A stretch of 64,000 bases of DNA from Marinobacterium profundum (GCF_001528745.1 NZ_BCNS01000083.1:1-64000), one strand, 5' to 3'; shown: positions 16,827-29,603, counted from the first letter of the stretch. Program-made: numbers and translations. The notes: a model not told the origin generated them from the letters alone.

Positions 16827-17516
16827 TCAATTACGTGGACGGTCGCCCGGCAGGGCTCGGCCAGAGCTTGAGCCTGAACTTGATTGTAACGGCGCAACAT
16901 CATCATCGGCAGCGCCGCCAAACAGTCGCGCCAGGAAACGAAATACCCGTTTCACACCACGCCAGACCTTGGGCAGCAGCCACACCAGCAGCAGCACGAA
17001 TACAATCAGGCCTGTGAGGAACATCCAGGGGTTATAGAGCGCGGCCCAAACGCCACCGACGACCATCACATCTTCAGCCACGGACGCCGTCCAGTTGCTG
17101 AAGGGTTCCGGCGAGGTATTGATCAGCACGCGACTGCCGGCCTTGGCGGCATGGGTTGCCGTCGCCAGTGAGCCGCCCACAATGGCGGCGGCCAGCTCCA
17201 CCGGCAGGCCAATTTCACCCACGGCACCCGCCGCTAGCGCAGCCCCCGCGGGAATACGGATAAAGGTATGCAGGGTATCCCAGCCGGTATCGACGCCCGG
17301 TATCTTGTCGGCGAAAAACTCGACGCAATACATCAAGCCCGCCGCCATCAGCACCATGGGATCGCCAACAACGTCGAGCCCAGGCGGCAATACTATATTG
17401 CCGGTGTTGGACAACACCCCCAGCATCAGCAGGGTGGCGTAGAGATTGATGCCACTGGCCCAGGCCAGGCCCATGGACAGGGCAATCATTTGGGTGATTT
17501 GCTCTAGCTGATCCAT
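16827..17516 (-). CDS. DUF4126 membrane protein
   Basis: A 229-residue protein of the DUF4126 family. There are about five hydrophobic segments: near 10-35, 50-70, 85-115, 150-165 and 165-185. Conserved family features include SGINLYATLLMLGVL near the N-terminus, FADKIPGVDTGWD, and the glycine-alanine-rich stretch around residue 95-125. The C-terminal tail (190-229) is basic, then serine-rich and probably cytoplasmic. Function is unknown for the family. It is convergent with the CBS gene. Confidence 0.82.
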   Translation of the reverse strand: MDQLEQITQMIALSMGLAWASGINLYATLLMLGVLSNTGNIVLPPGLDVVGDPMVLMAAGLMYCVEFFADKIPGVDTGWDTLHTFIRIPAGAALAAGAVGEIGLPVELAAAIVGGSLATATHAAKAGSRVLINTSPEPFSNWTASVAEDVMVVGGVWAALYNPWMFLTGLIVFVLLLVWLLPKVWRGVKRVFRFLARLFGGAADDDVAPLQSSSGSSSGRALPGDRPRN

Positions 17517-17617
17517 AGCGCCTCCGGTTTAGGCAATAGGAGAAAAAGGGGAACGCAGCCCGCTCACGGCAAATACGCTCGCGATGCTGCTCTATGCAGT
17601 ATGACTACGGAACAGGC

Positions 17618-17832
17618 TTATTTTTCCAGCTGATCCTTTGCCACTATATTGCAAAGCCCTGTACTTTCGCTGAACAGTATCACCACCTGACCGCGCTGCA
17701 ACAGCTGACGCACCTGCCCTATCCGGCTCGCCAGAGGCGTTTCCTGTTCACCGTAGTCGGTACCATCACGGGTGACAAACTCGCTGATCAGGTTATCCAG
17801 GGTGTCAGGCGATAACTCGCCATGGGGAATAA

Positions 17833-17836
<4 letters not shown>
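17618..17836 (-). CDS. yheU: YheU family (UPF0270) small protein
   Basis: From a GTG at 17836 the protein is 72 residues and begins MIIPHGEL; the family word EFVTRDGTDYGE is intact, followed by the typical VRQLLQRGQVVILFSE. The start overlaps the upstream lipoprotein stop in a GTGA junction. A second GTG lies 3 bp upstream, and a longer reading from 17860 is possible but would give an N-terminus atypical of the family. Function is unknown; length and motifs match the UPF0270 family. Confidence 0.85.
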
Positions 17837-20833
<2,997 letters not shown>

Positions 20834-20905
20834 TTAAAAGTGCTTTAAATCGCCAGTGTTGGCAGATGTGACGGGGCCGGCGACCCCGCCCTGTAGACAC
20901 AAGAG

Positions 20906-22324
20906 CTAGCGCGTACCGCCCCGGCGGGAGCGGTTGTGCATTTCAAAATCACGAATGCGCTGGCGATAGTGCTCCTTGGTCTGCGGACGCAGCACCGAGC
21001 GGTTTTCATCCAGCAGGTCACCGTCAAGATGCTCCGCCAGCGTCTCGGCCGTGGCCAGCATGCACTCAAAGGCGTTCATCACATCCCGCGGCTCTTCCAT
21101 CGACATGAAAAAGGTGACAGCCGGAGTGCGCATCTGATCGATGGTGGTCAGGTCAAAGGTGCCGGGATTAACGGCATTGGCCATGCTGAACTGAACCGGG
21201 CCCGTATCGCTGCCATCTTCATGGCGATGGAATATAGCCATGTCGCCAAAATGCAGGTCACAGGCCGCCAGTAGTCGATACAGCAGACCTCCGGAGAAGC
21301 CTGCATCCATGGTGGACACCGCTGTAATCACCAGCACGTTCTCAGGTTTGGGAGCGGCGCCGCTTTGGCGTGCCTTGGCCGGCGCAGCATCGCTGGCAGC
21401 CGCATCATCCAGGGCTTCAGGGGCGCCACCGAACAACAGATCCTGCTGCGGTGGCGTAACGGGCTTCGCCCGCAGGCTGGCCGGTGCACTCTCGGCCTGA
21501 GATTTTTCAGGTGCAGCCGCCGCACGTCTAGGCTGACGGTTGCGTTCCATCAGCAATGGAATGGGTTTTTCCAGATCCAGCGCAGGCTGTGCGGGAAGCT
21601 CATCGAACAACGGATCAGTATCACCAAAGGCCGCGGCAGCGGGTCTATCTTCAGCCTCGCGATGCGGTACAGCATCTGCGGCAGAATCAGGGTTCGCCAA
21701 AGCCTCGGTACCCTGCGGTTGATTAGCCCGCGGCGCCTGTGGCGGTACCGGATAGTCTTCGTCAGAGGGCTCGTCAAATAATGGGTCTGCCTCAGAATCT
21801 GGCGCAAACCCCTGCAGGGGCTCAGGCGGCCTAGCAACTGGCGCCGGAGATGCAGCTGCCGCCGGTGTCGCACCGGACTGAGTAGCTGCAACAGGGTTAG
21901 TCGTGCGGGCCGGAGCCACCGGAGCGGGATCCGAGACCGGGGACTGATGCGGGTGTGACGGGCTCGACTCAACCTTGGCATCGTCGTCAAAGCCAAAGGT
22001 CGGCTCGATGCGCTCAACCGGTTCCGCCGCAGACTCGTCCGCAGCCTGAGCCATGGCGGCCATCTTGGCGGCATAGGCACTGGACTGCTTGCGCTTGGGC
22101 ACAAATTCCGGCACCTCGCCACTTATGGGCCTGGCTCCACCGTAGGGCAATTCGGGATTGCTTGAAGGTGCCGCCGGCTCTTCCGGCAGATCACGCAGTT
22201 TGCGATCAATATCCATACGCAAACTATTGCGGCTGCCACGCACACGACGCCAGCCATCAAAGATGATCAGCACAATGATTATCACACCGCCGACGACAAG
22301 CCACTCTCTGAGGCTGATCTCCAT
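20906..22324 (-). CDS. zipA: Cell division protein ZipA
   Basis: A 472-residue protein tethering FtsZ to the inner membrane. One N-terminal membrane anchor (residues 8-25, LVVGGVIIIVLIIFDGWRR) is followed by a basic patch, a long Pro/Ala/Glu-rich linker (about 60-320) and the C-terminal FtsZ-binding domain from about 325 (VLVITAVSTMDAGFSGGLL). The linker is longer than in E. coli, which explains the greater length. It is followed by ligA as in pseudomonads, but the gene upstream here is ccmI rather than smc. Confidence 0.93.
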   Translation of the reverse strand: MEISLREWLVVGGVIIIVLIIFDGWRRVRGSRNSLRMDIDRKLRDLPEEPAAPSSNPELPYGGARPISGEVPEFVPKRKQSSAYAAKMAAMAQAADESAAEPVERIEPTFGFDDDAKVESSPSHPHQSPVSDPAPVAPARTTNPVAATQSGATPAAAASPAPVARPPEPLQGFAPDSEADPLFDEPSDEDYPVPPQAPRANQPQGTEALANPDSAADAVPHREAEDRPAAAAFGDTDPLFDELPAQPALDLEKPIPLLMERNRQPRRAAAAPEKSQAESAPASLRAKPVTPPQQDLLFGGAPEALDDAAASDAAPAKARQSGAAPKPENVLVITAVSTMDAGFSGGLLYRLLAACDLHFGDMAIFHRHEDGSDTGPVQFSMANAVNPGTFDLTTIDQMRTPAVTFFMSMEEPRDVMNAFECMLATAETLAEHLDGDLLDENRSVLRPQTKEHYRQRIRDFEMHNRSRRGGTR

Positions 22325-22449
22325 AAATCCGCTGCTATCTCAAAGTTTTTTGACTGGCGCCAGTCGAACTCTGGCCACCGACTACTTTTCTCGCCAGAGT
22401 GACTAGGTCGCCCCGACGATAACAGATGCAACTATAGACCGAGCGACGA

Positions 22450-23703
22450 CTACTCCACAACCTGATCAATAACCAGATCAAGCGCTTGCGTCTGCCCACG
22501 CACAGAAACAGGACTCAGAATCGCGAATAAATCACCCGTTTTCGGCTCAGGCGTACCGGTCAGGGAGATTCGTGCCCCGACCTCGACTTCATCCACACCT
22601 GACAAGCGCGCCTGGGGCGTCATCGCCTGAGTATCGTCGAGCACCACTTCCAGCGGCAGATCCGACACCTTGAGCTTGATCGCCGCCAGTGGCATGCGCC
22701 CGCCCACCGGACGGGCGAAGATAAAGACCGCCTGGTCCGGTTCCAGTGTCGTGCCAAGACCTTCAGCCAAACGCACTGCAAGTCGAATCTCCGCAGCTTC
22801 GATGCCCGCGACTTCAGGTACCGGTTCGCCCAGTGCCCGCAATTCCTGCTGGGCACGGCTAATACCGGCGCGCAGCGACTCAGCCGCAGAAGGGTCGGCC
22901 TGGGCCAGCGCCCTGGACCAGAAATCGATGGATTCGGCATAGCGCTGCTGCTCAAACGCATCTATGCCCAACAGTCCCAGGGCGGTAATTTCACTGGGGT
23001 TGCGCTGCAACGTGGCTGCCACCTGCTCGCGCACCTGCTCATTCATCTTGCCGCCATTGGCGAAATACAGTGCCTGGGCGTACTGCCCCATCACCCCTGT
23101 ATACTGCGGCGCATCCTGCGGTAAACGTTGCAGCACCTGCTTGAAGGCGGCGATGCCGTCGTCAAAGCGCCCGGCCCCCATGTAGGTGGTGGCCAGCAAA
23201 TACCAGCCTTCGACATTTTCCGGCGTGACGTCCAGTTCGTGCTCCAGCCGCGACAGGGCTTCCTCCAGCGTCGGCGTACGACCCTCAAACGGATCCGGCT
23301 GCGCCTGGCGCTCCAGTGCCAGCTCAAGCCGCGGTGCACTGCCAAGCTTGGCGTACAACCCCAGTGAACTGATCACCAGCAATACCGCCATCACGGACAC
23401 CGTAATCACCTGCATGCTGCTGATTTTCGACACCCGCAACGAGGCTTCAGTATCGCCCACGTCCTGTAACAGACTGCGCTCGAGCTCCAGCTTCAGATCC
23501 TCGAATTCGGGCTGGGCCAGGTTGCCCTGAGCCTTTTCCGCCTCCAGTTCCGACAGACGTTCGCGGTAGATATCGATATTCTGCCGGTCACGATCCTCGG
23601 CCACTTCCTGCTGCTGCAGCCTGCGCGCACGCAACAGGGGCAACAGCACTATGCCCAGCGCACAAAGTGTCAACAGAGCTATTCCGGTCCACAGACCCGC
23701 CAT
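22450..23703 (-). CDS. ccmI: Cytochrome c maturation protein CcmI
   Basis: A 417-residue membrane protein of the haem lyase complex that presents apocytochrome c. Two transmembrane segments (about 5-24 and 97-118) flank a cytoplasmic coiled-coil (30-85). The periplasmic part carries TPR-like repeats (about 150-290; GWYLLATTYMGAGRFDDGIAAF) and a C-terminal beta-rich domain. Its ATG overlaps the ccmH stop by one base (TAATG), so translation is coupled. It is the last gene of the ccm operon. Confidence 0.93.
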   Translation of the reverse strand: MAGLWTGIALLTLCALGIVLLPLLRARRLQQQEVAEDRDRQNIDIYRERLSELEAEKAQGNLAQPEFEDLKLELERSLLQDVGDTEASLRVSKISSMQVITVSVMAVLLVISSLGLYAKLGSAPRLELALERQAQPDPFEGRTPTLEEALSRLEHELDVTPENVEGWYLLATTYMGAGRFDDGIAAFKQVLQRLPQDAPQYTGVMGQYAQALYFANGGKMNEQVREQVAATLQRNPSEITALGLLGIDAFEQQRYAESIDFWSRALAQADPSAAESLRAGISRAQQELRALGEPVPEVAGIEAAEIRLAVRLAEGLGTTLEPDQAVFIFARPVGGRMPLAAIKLKVSDLPLEVVLDDTQAMTPQARLSGVDEVEVGARISLTGTPEPKTGDLFAILSPVSVRGQTQALDLVIDQVVE

Positions 23704-24203
23704 TATTTCTCATCCTGTTTAAGCAATTTATCCAGCCGGTGCCGCTCGGCATCCGACAAGGGCTCCACCGGCTCAAGCGGGCCCGTCTCCTGCACCTCAG
23801 GTACACCCGGGCGAGGCGCTTTTTTACGCCGGCGCGTCATGACCACTATGACCACCACACCAATGGCCAGTAGGCCAAAGGGGCCATACCAGAGCACCAG
23901 CGTCTGGGCGGTAACACGCGGGCGATAGAGTACAAACTCGCCATAGCGCGCCACCATGAAGTCGACGATCTCCTGATCCGAATCGCCCTGCTGCAGCATG
24001 CGGTGAATCTCGTTCCGCAGGTCCTGGGCTATGGGCGAGTTGGAGTCGGCGATATTCTGGTTCTGACACTTGGGGCAGCGCAGCTCGGCGGTGAGGCTGT
24101 AAAAACGCTCCCGGGTCGCCTCATCGCGAAACTCGAAACTGTCGATGGCAGCCTGGGCAGTCAGCGGCAGCCAGAGTAGCAGCATGATCAGCAGGTGCCT
24201 CAT
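23703..24203 (-). CDS. ccmH: Cytochrome c maturation thiol protein CcmH
   Basis: A 166-residue protein with a cleavable signal peptide (about 1-18), the redox motif RCPKCQ (C43, C46), and a single C-terminal transmembrane helix near 105-127 followed by a charged tail. CcmH reduces the haem-binding CxxCH cysteines of apocytochromes together with CcmG and CcmI. The length corresponds to the short form, consistent with a separate ccmI. Its ATG overlaps the ccmG stop in ATGA. Confidence 0.95.
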   Translation of the reverse strand: MRHLLIMLLLWLPLTAQAAIDSFEFRDEATRERFYSLTAELRCPKCQNQNIADSNSPIAQDLRNEIHRMLQQGDSDQEIVDFMVARYGEFVLYRPRVTAQTLVLWYGPFGLLAIGVVVIVVMTRRRKKAPRPGVPEVQETGPLEPVEPLSDAERHRLDKLLKQDEK

Positions 24204-24742
24204 GAGCCACTCCCCTCCAGATCCTGCATCAGGCCTCGCAGTTTGCCCCAGACCTTCTCGTTGACCTCACCCACATGGCGATAACGGATAATGCCGTCCT
24301 TGTCGAGAATGTAGGTTTCAGGTGCGCCATAAACGCCAAGATCAAGGCCCAGCGAGCCCTTGTCATCGTAGATGTTGAGGACATAGGGATCCTCGTAGCG
24401 GGTCAGCCAGTCCTGCGCCTTGGCGCGATCATCCTTGTAGTTGATACCGTAGATGGTCACACCTTCGTTCCTGGCGATACGGTTGAGCTGCTCGTGCTCC
24501 TGCTTGCAGGTCGGGCACCAGGTGGCCCAGACATTCAGCAACGCAGGCTTGCCCTTGAGCTGCTCCTGGGTCAGCAGAGTGTTTTCGTCGAACACCGAAC
24601 TGAGGCTGAAGGCCGGCACCGGCTTGTCGATCAGCGCCGAAGGCAACTCCGCCGGATCCAGCTGCAAACCACGCCAGAGGAAAAAGCCCACCGTCAAGAA
24701 AATGAATAACGGAATAAAAACCAGCAGTCGTCTTAGCATCAT
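24200..24742 (-). CDS. ccmG: Thiol:disulfide interchange protein CcmG/DsbE
   Basis: A 180-residue thioredoxin-fold protein anchored by an N-terminal membrane helix (about 7-24). The active site is WCPTC (C76, C79), within NVWATWCPTCKQE. It passes electrons from CcdA/DsbD to CcmH or apocytochrome. A second in-frame ATG lies one codon downstream. The gene follows ccmF by 14 bp and overlaps ccmH by 4 bp. Confidence 0.95.
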   Translation of the reverse strand: MMLRRLLVFIPLFIFLTVGFFLWRGLQLDPAELPSALIDKPVPAFSLSSVFDENTLLTQEQLKGKPALLNVWATWCPTCKQEHEQLNRIARNEGVTIYGINYKDDRAKAQDWLTRYEDPYVLNIYDDKGSLGLDLGVYGAPETYILDKDGIIRYRHVGEVNEKVWGKLRGLMQDLEGSGS

Positions 24743-24756
24743 CAGAATCCTTGTTA

Positions 24757-26715
24757 TCAGGCCGCAACCGGCGCCTTGCGGCGCGCCTGTTTGCGATAGC
24801 GCGGGTCTGTCGCGGCCAGCAGGCCGCCGAAGGTCATCAGCAGACCGCCCAGCCAGAGCCAGCGTACGAAGGGCTTGTGCTGCACGCGCACAGCCCAGGC
24901 ACCATCACCCAGGGACTCCCCCATGGCCACATAAAGGTCGCGGAAAAGACTGCCATCGATGGCAGCCTCCGTCATGACACTGCCCCGTGCCTTGTAAAAG
25001 CGCTTCTCCGGGAACATCTCGCTATAGGCTTCGCCGTTTTTCAGTACCCGGATGCGGGCCATGTCCGATACATAGTTCGGACCCTGCTGCTCGCGCACAC
25101 CATCAAAGATGAAGGAATACTGGCCGAACTCGACCTTGTCACCCGGCGCCATGCGCAGATCCTGGGCTTCGCTGTAGAGCGACACCATGGTAACGCCCAC
25201 CACTACGGCGGCGATGCCAGTATGGGCCACGACCATGCCGCAATAGCTGCGTGACAGACTGCGCAGGCCATCGCGCAAGCGGCGCTTGCTGCGCACCTTG
25301 GCGTACAGATCACGCAGCTGGCTGAAGAAGACCCAGTAGGCCAGCGCCATAGCCGCGGCCGCCACCAAATTGAAGCTGCCATCCATCAGCAAGGGGGTGG
25401 CAATGCCGCACAGAATCGCCAGCACGGCCGGCAGCCAGAGCACCAGGGAGATCTGCTTAGCCTGGCTTTGCTTCCAGCGCGATACGGTACCCACGCTCAT
25501 AAACAGCACCAGCAGCGACATCAGCGGCACAAACAGGCTGTTGAAGTACGGTGGTCCGACCGAAATCTTGCCCATGCCCAGGGCATCGATCAGCAACGGA
25601 TAAAGCGTGCCCAGCAGCACCATCAGACAGACCACGACCAGCACAATGTTATTGACCAGCAGCATGGTTTCCCGGGACAGCAGCGCAAAGCTTGAATCGC
25701 TCTTCACATGAGCCGCCCGCAGCGCATACAGCAGCAGCGAACCACCGATGGAAATGCCCAGCAGCGCCAGCACGAAGAAGCCACGCTCGGGGTCCGTGGC
25801 GAAGGCGTGGACCGAGGTCAGCACGCCGGAGCGCACCAGGAAAGTACCCAGCAGGCTCAACGAGAACGCAAAGATGGCCAGCAACACCGTCCAGCTTTTG
25901 AAGACACCGCGCTTTTCCGTCACCGCCAGGCTGTGTACCAGAGCCGTACCCACCAGCCAGGGCATGAAGGAGGCGTTTTCGACCGGATCCCAGAACCACC
26001 AGCCGCCCCAGCCAAGCTCGTAATAAGCCCACCAGCTGCCCAGGCCAATACCCAGGGTCAGAAAGGCCCAGGCCATGACGGTCCAGGGTCGCGACCAGCG
26101 CGCCCAGGCGGCATCCAGCCGACCGCTCAGCAGTGCCGCTATGGCAAAGGCAAAGGCCACCGAGAAGCCAACATAGCCCATATAGAGCATCGGTGGGTGG
26201 ATGATCAGACCTATATCCTGCAGCAGCGGGTTAAGGTCACTGCCCTCAAGCGGGAAGCCTGGCAACAGGCGCTCGAACGGGCTCGAGGTCAGCAGAGTGA
26301 ACAGCAGAAAGCCCACCGAGATCATGCCCATTACACCCAGTACGCGGGCAAGAATTTCCAGCGGCAAATCGCGACTCTTGGCAGCCACCGCCCAGGTCCA
26401 GCCCCCCAGGATCAGCACCCACAGCAGCAGTGAACCTTCGTGCCCGCCCCAGACCGCACTGAACTTGAAGTAGCTCGGCAGCAGGGTGTTGGAGTTGCCC
26501 GCCACATAGGCCACCGAAAAATCATCGGTCAGGAAGGCATAAATCAGGCAGGCCATGCTGATGGTCAGAAACAGGAACTGCCCCCGCGCCAATGGCCTGG
26601 CGTACCCCATCCACAACAGGTTATTGGTAGTGGCGCCCACCATAGGCACTACCGCCAGCAGGACCGACATGCACAGCGCCAGTATGAGCGCGTATTCACC
26701 GAGTTCAGGAATCAT
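24757..26715 (-). CDS. ccmF: Haem lyase subunit CcmF
   Basis: A 652-residue polytopic membrane protein with about 14-15 hydrophobic segments. The WWD haem-handling motif is present as [19 protein letters not shown] (near residue 230), as are [10 protein letters not shown] and the conserved histidines of the family (HPPMLYMG). CcmF takes haem from CcmE and attaches it to apocytochrome c in the periplasm. Its start overlaps the ccmE stop by 4 bp. Confidence 0.97.
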   Translation of the reverse strand: MIPELGEYALILALCMSVLLAVVPMVGATTNNLLWMGYARPLARGQFLFLTISMACLIYAFLTDDFSVAYVAGNSNTLLPSYFKFSAVWGGHEGSLLLWVLILGGWTWAVAAKSRDLPLEILARVLGVMGMISVGFLLFTLLTSSPFERLLPGFPLEGSDLNPLLQDIGLIIHPPMLYMGYVGFSVAFAFAIAALLSGRLDAAWARWSRPWTVMAWAFLTLGIGLGSWWAYYELGWGGWWFWDPVENASFMPWLVGTALVHSLAVTEKRGVFKSWTVLLAIFAFSLSLLGTFLVRSGVLTSVHAFATDPERGFFVLALLGISIGGSLLLYALRAAHVKSDSSFALLSRETMLLVNNIVLVVVCLMVLLGTLYPLLIDALGMGKISVGPPYFNSLFVPLMSLLVLFMSVGTVSRWKQSQAKQISLVLWLPAVLAILCGIATPLLMDGSFNLVAAAAMALAYWVFFSQLRDLYAKVRSKRRLRDGLRSLSRSYCGMVVAHTGIAAVVVGVTMVSLYSEAQDLRMAPGDKVEFGQYSFIFDGVREQQGPNYVSDMARIRVLKNGEAYSEMFPEKRFYKARGSVMTEAAIDGSLFRDLYVAMGESLGDGAWAVRVQHKPFVRWLWLGGLLMTFGGLLAATDPRYRKQARRKAPVAA

Positions 26716-27173
26716 TTGTTAAACACCTCGGGCTCTGGCGTGGGCATGGTACCGGCAGCCTTGAGCGCTTCAGCCACTTCGGGCGGCATGTAGTTTTCAT
26801 CGTGTTTGGCCAGTACTTCGACCGCGGTAAAGACACCGCGCGCATCCACCGTGCCCTGGGCAACTATGCCCTGACCTTCGCGGAACAGGTCGGGCAGGAT
26901 ACCGGTGTATTCAACCGGCACGATTTGGGCGAAGTCCGTCAGTTCAAAACGCACCATAAGTGATTGCGTATTACGGATCACGGAACCCTCAACCACCATG
27001 CCACCGGCACGAATGCGGGTGCCTTCAGGTACTTCACCAGCCGCGATCTGAGTCGGCGAATAGAACAGGTTGATGTTCTGGTTGAGCGCGAACAGGGCCA
27101 ATCCAACAGCCACAGAGACACTCACCAGAATGGCCAGCACTATGACCAGGCGACGCTTGCGTTTGGGATTCAT
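26712..27173 (-). CDS. ccmE: Periplasmic haem chaperone CcmE
   Basis: A 153-residue protein with an N-terminal membrane anchor (about 9-30) and a periplasmic OB-fold. The covalent haem-binding histidine is H124 in [10 protein letters not shown], with Y128 as the likely axial ligand, so this is the His-type, not the archaeal Cys-type, CcmE. It overlaps ccmD and ccmF by 4 bp on each side. Confidence 0.96.
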   Translation of the reverse strand: MNPKRKRRLVIVLAILVSVSVAVGLALFALNQNINLFYSPTQIAAGEVPEGTRIRAGGMVVEGSVIRNTQSLMVRFELTDFAQIVPVEYTGILPDLFREGQGIVAQGTVDARGVFTAVEVLAKHDENYMPPEVAEALKAAGTMPTPEPEVFNK

Positions 27174-27349
27174 GACAGCCCTTTCTCCCGGCGCACGCGG
27201 CGCGCCTGCTGATTAAGGAGCTGACGCGTCTGGCGCAGCGGCTGCACCACATTGAGCAACAGGATCGCCAGCGCTATGCCGTAGGCCAGCCAGACGTATA
27301 GCCCATGCCCGCCCATCCCGATGAAATCTGCCATACTTTCGAACTTCAC
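27170..27349 (-). CDS. ccmD: Haem exporter protein CcmD
   Basis: A small, 59-residue membrane protein from a GTG at 27349 ([24 protein letters not shown]), which matches the family start. An ATG at 27370 is an alternative that would add seven residues. It has one transmembrane helix (about residues 16-33) and a basic cytoplasmic tail. CcmD releases haem-loaded CcmE from the CcmABC complex. The stop overlaps ccmE by 4 bp. Confidence 0.88.
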   Translation of the reverse strand: MKFESMADFIGMGGHGLYVWLAYGIALAILLLNVVQPLRQTRQLLNQQARRVRREKGLS

Positions 27350-27416
27350 GTTCACCTCAACAACTTGCATTCAAATTCGGTCTGGCTGCCCGCAGGAACC
27401 ATCGGGCAGGCTTTGT

Positions 27417-28184
27417 TCAACGTGATTCGACCAGCGCCTGCACCCAGGAGCTGCGTCTTTCACGGCGCAAAATTTCGTGGCGCAGGCGCAACATCAGTGA
27501 CACTGCAAAGAAACAGTAAAACCCCACCAGCATCACCAGTAGCGGCAGCCACATTTCAGCCGGCATGGCCGGCTTTTCGGTCAGTTTGAAGGTGGCAGGC
27601 TGATGCAGCGTATTCCACCACTCCACCGAGTACTTGATGATCGGGATATTCACCAGCCCCACCAGCGCCAGCACCGCGGTGGATTGCGCCGCCGTGCTAT
27701 CGTTTTCGATCGCCGAATGCAGCGCCATCACGCCAAGATATAAAAACAACAGGATCAGCATTGAGGTCAGGCGTGCATCCCAGACCCACCAGGAGCCCCA
27801 GGTCGGTTTGCCCCAGATGGCGCCGGTGGCCAGCGCCAGCAGCGCCAGGGATGCTCCCAGCGGCGCGCAGGCCTTGGCAACCATATCGGCCACCTTCATT
27901 TTCCAGATCAGGCCAATGGCGCCGGCCAGCGCCATCATCATGTAGCAGGACTGCGCCAGTATGGCCGAGGGCACATGGATATAGATGATCCGAAAGCTGT
28001 TGCCCTGCTGGTAGTCCGCCGGCGCAAACAGCAGCGCCCAGACAGTGCCGCCGAGCAGCAGCAGCAGCGCCAGCACACTGAAGGCAGGCAGCAGCTTGCC
28101 GGTAATGTCATAACACCAGCGCGGTGACGCCAGCTGATAGAACCAGCGTGGCATCCAGTTTTTCTCGGTTTTATTCTTGGCCAT
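27417..28184 (-). CDS. ccmC: Haem-handling membrane protein CcmC
   Basis: A 255-residue protein with six hydrophobic segments and the WWD motif as WGSWWVWDARLTS between segments, flanked by conserved histidines (YIHVPSA). It loads haem onto CcmE. ATG 28184 is chosen over a TTG two codons upstream. It lies 10 bp after ccmB and 67 bp before ccmD. Confidence 0.95.
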   Translation of the reverse strand: MAKNKTEKNWMPRWFYQLASPRWCYDITGKLLPAFSVLALLLLLGGTVWALLFAPADYQQGNSFRIIYIHVPSAILAQSCYMMMALAGAIGLIWKMKVADMVAKACAPLGASLALLALATGAIWGKPTWGSWWVWDARLTSMLILLFLYLGVMALHSAIENDSTAAQSTAVLALVGLVNIPIIKYSVEWWNTLHQPATFKLTEKPAMPAEMWLPLLVMLVGFYCFFAVSLMLRLRHEILRRERRSSWVQALVESR

Positions 28185-28194
28185 AAACAATCAA

Positions 28195-28914
28195 CTATCC
28201 GCTCACAGAAATTCGTAAAGCTGCCCCAATCGCCAGCGGCGCCAACACCACACCCAGTGCCAGCATGGCCCCCAGCAGCGCCAGATAACCCGCCAGTGGC
28301 AGGCCCGTCACCGCCGCCTGCACCGCGCCCGAACCAAAGATCAGCACCGGGATATAAAGCGGCAGTACCAGCAACGAAATCAGTACGCCGCCCTTGCGCA
28401 AACCCACCGTCAGCGCCGCCCCAATGGCGCCAATCAAGCTTAATGTAGGCGTGCCAAGCAGCAGGCTCAGCATCAGCCCGCCCATGCCATCCGCCGGCAG
28501 AAACAACATCAGCCCCAGCAGCGGCGCCATCAGCGTCAGCGGCAGGCCGGTCATTATCCAGTGCGCCAGTACCCGCGCCAGCACAATCAGTATCAGTGGC
28601 TGCGGGCTTAACAACGCCTGCTCCAAAGTACCGTCCTCAAAGTCAGCCCGAAACAGGCTGTCCATCGACAGCAGAGTGGCCAGCAATGCCGCGACCCAGA
28701 CCAACCCGGGTGCCAGCAACGCCAGAAATCCGGGCTCCGGACTGACCCCAAGGGGAAACAGGGTCGCCACCATCAGGAAAAAAATCAGCGGATTGACCAG
28801 ATCACTTTTGCTGCGAAACGCCAGCAGCAAATCACGCTTCAGGGCCGCCCGAAACACCCCGACAGCGGAAGGCCCTCGCCGTCTGGCCGGCTCATTAGTC
28901 GCCATCTTGCTCAT
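28195..28914 (-). CDS. ccmB: ABC transporter permease CcmB
   Basis: A 239-residue permease with about six membrane segments and typical CcmB words: ALKRDLLLAFRSKSDLVNPLIFF at the N-terminus (charged, then membrane-entering) and DFEDGTLEQALLSP. With CcmA and CcmC it forms the ATP-driven complex that releases haem-CcmE. The ATG overlaps the ccmA stop in ATGA. Confidence 0.95.
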   Translation of the reverse strand: MSKMATNEPARRRGPSAVGVFRAALKRDLLLAFRSKSDLVNPLIFFLMVATLFPLGVSPEPGFLALLAPGLVWVAALLATLLSMDSLFRADFEDGTLEQALLSPQPLILIVLARVLAHWIMTGLPLTLMAPLLGLMLFLPADGMGGLMLSLLLGTPTLSLIGAIGAALTVGLRKGGVLISLLVLPLYIPVLIFGSGAVQAAVTGLPLAGYLALLGAMLALGVVLAPLAIGAALRISVSG

Positions 28915-29534
28915 GAAGTTCCAGCCAGTTGGTCCAGATTCAGTCGACGCAGCCCATCAAGCTGCAATTCATGATGTGTAGTAAGGATAACCGTGCCGCC
29001 GGCAGCCGCATGACGCAGTATCAGCTGCTCCTTTTGAGCCACCCCTTTTTTATCGATCGCGGTAAAAGGCTCGTCCAGTATCCACAAGTTTGCCTGACTC
29101 AGATAGAGCCGGGCCAGGCTCACCCGACGGTGCTGCCCGGCGGATAACATATGGCAGGGAACATCCTCGTAACCGGCCAGCCCCACCTGCTGCAACGCCG
29201 TATCAATGGAGGCACTATCAATGCCTGGCTGCAAGGCTGCGTACCAGCCGAGGTTCTCCTGCGGCGTCAGCGTTGCCTTGACGCCCGCCAGGTGGCCAAA
29301 ATACAGCAGCGCCTGACGATATTCATCAACCACATCCGCCATGGGCTCACCACGCCAGAAGAGCTCACCCTCATAGTTGCGCGACAGCCCACTGAGAATG
29401 CGCAGCAAGGTGGTTTTGCCACTGCCGTTCTGCCCCTCAATCTGCAGAACCTCACCGGCACCGAGCTCGAAGGACAGGCCATCGAACAGAACCCGCTCGT
29501 CGCGCTCACAGTAAAGATTCTCAACTTTCAACAC
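28911..29534 (-). CDS. ccmA: ABC transporter ATPase CcmA
   Basis: From a GTG at 29534 the protein is 207 residues and starts MLKVENLYCERDERVLF, as CcmA normally does. It contains Walker A GQNGSGKTT, the signature LSAGQHRR, and Walker B LWILDEPF with a TTHHE switch. A longer TTG reading from 29585 would begin inside a duplicated copy of this gene's own 5' end and is rejected. It is the first gene of the ccm operon; a TATAAT on the minus strand at 29675-29680 could be its -10 box, but no convincing -35 is seen. Confidence 0.92.
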   Translation of the reverse strand: MLKVENLYCERDERVLFDGLSFELGAGEVLQIEGQNGSGKTTLLRILSGLSRNYEGELFWRGEPMADVVDEYRQALLYFGHLAGVKATLTPQENLGWYAALQPGIDSASIDTALQQVGLAGYEDVPCHMLSAGQHRRVSLARLYLSQANLWILDEPFTAIDKKGVAQKEQLILRHAAAGGTVILTTHHELQLDGLRRLNLDQLAGTS

Positions 29535-29603
29535 AGACTCAGGCAAACCAGTAACCTCGAACAGGCTCAGAGTACAGATTCTCAACTTTCAACACAGGCT
29601 CAG
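29504..29603 (-). repeat. Direct duplication of the ccmA 5' end
   Basis: Positions 29504-29542 and 29565-29603 are 39-bp copies with 36 identical bases, spaced 61 bp apart. The inner copy holds the ccmA start codon; the outer copy repeats the same GTG-TTG-AAA start context upstream, out of frame with the gene by one base. The similarity stops abruptly on both sides, pointing to a short tandem duplication. Confidence 0.9.
29539..29595 (-). other. Possible 18-codon leader peptide made by the ccmA duplication
   Basis: The outer copy of the duplicated ccmA start opens a short frame with GTG 29595: MLKVENLYSEPVRGYWFA and a TGA at 29539-29541, 5 nt before the real ccmA start. If the duplicated region carries ribosome-binding ability this could be translated and feed ribosomes to ccmA. 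There is no direct evidence that it is expressed. Confidence 0.3.

Noticed and set aside
22352-22365. 14-bp palindrome GACTGGCGCCAGTC as a terminator of the ccm operon
   Set aside because: It is followed by A, not T, on the minus strand, has no loop, and lies before zipA; an operator is possible but unsupported.
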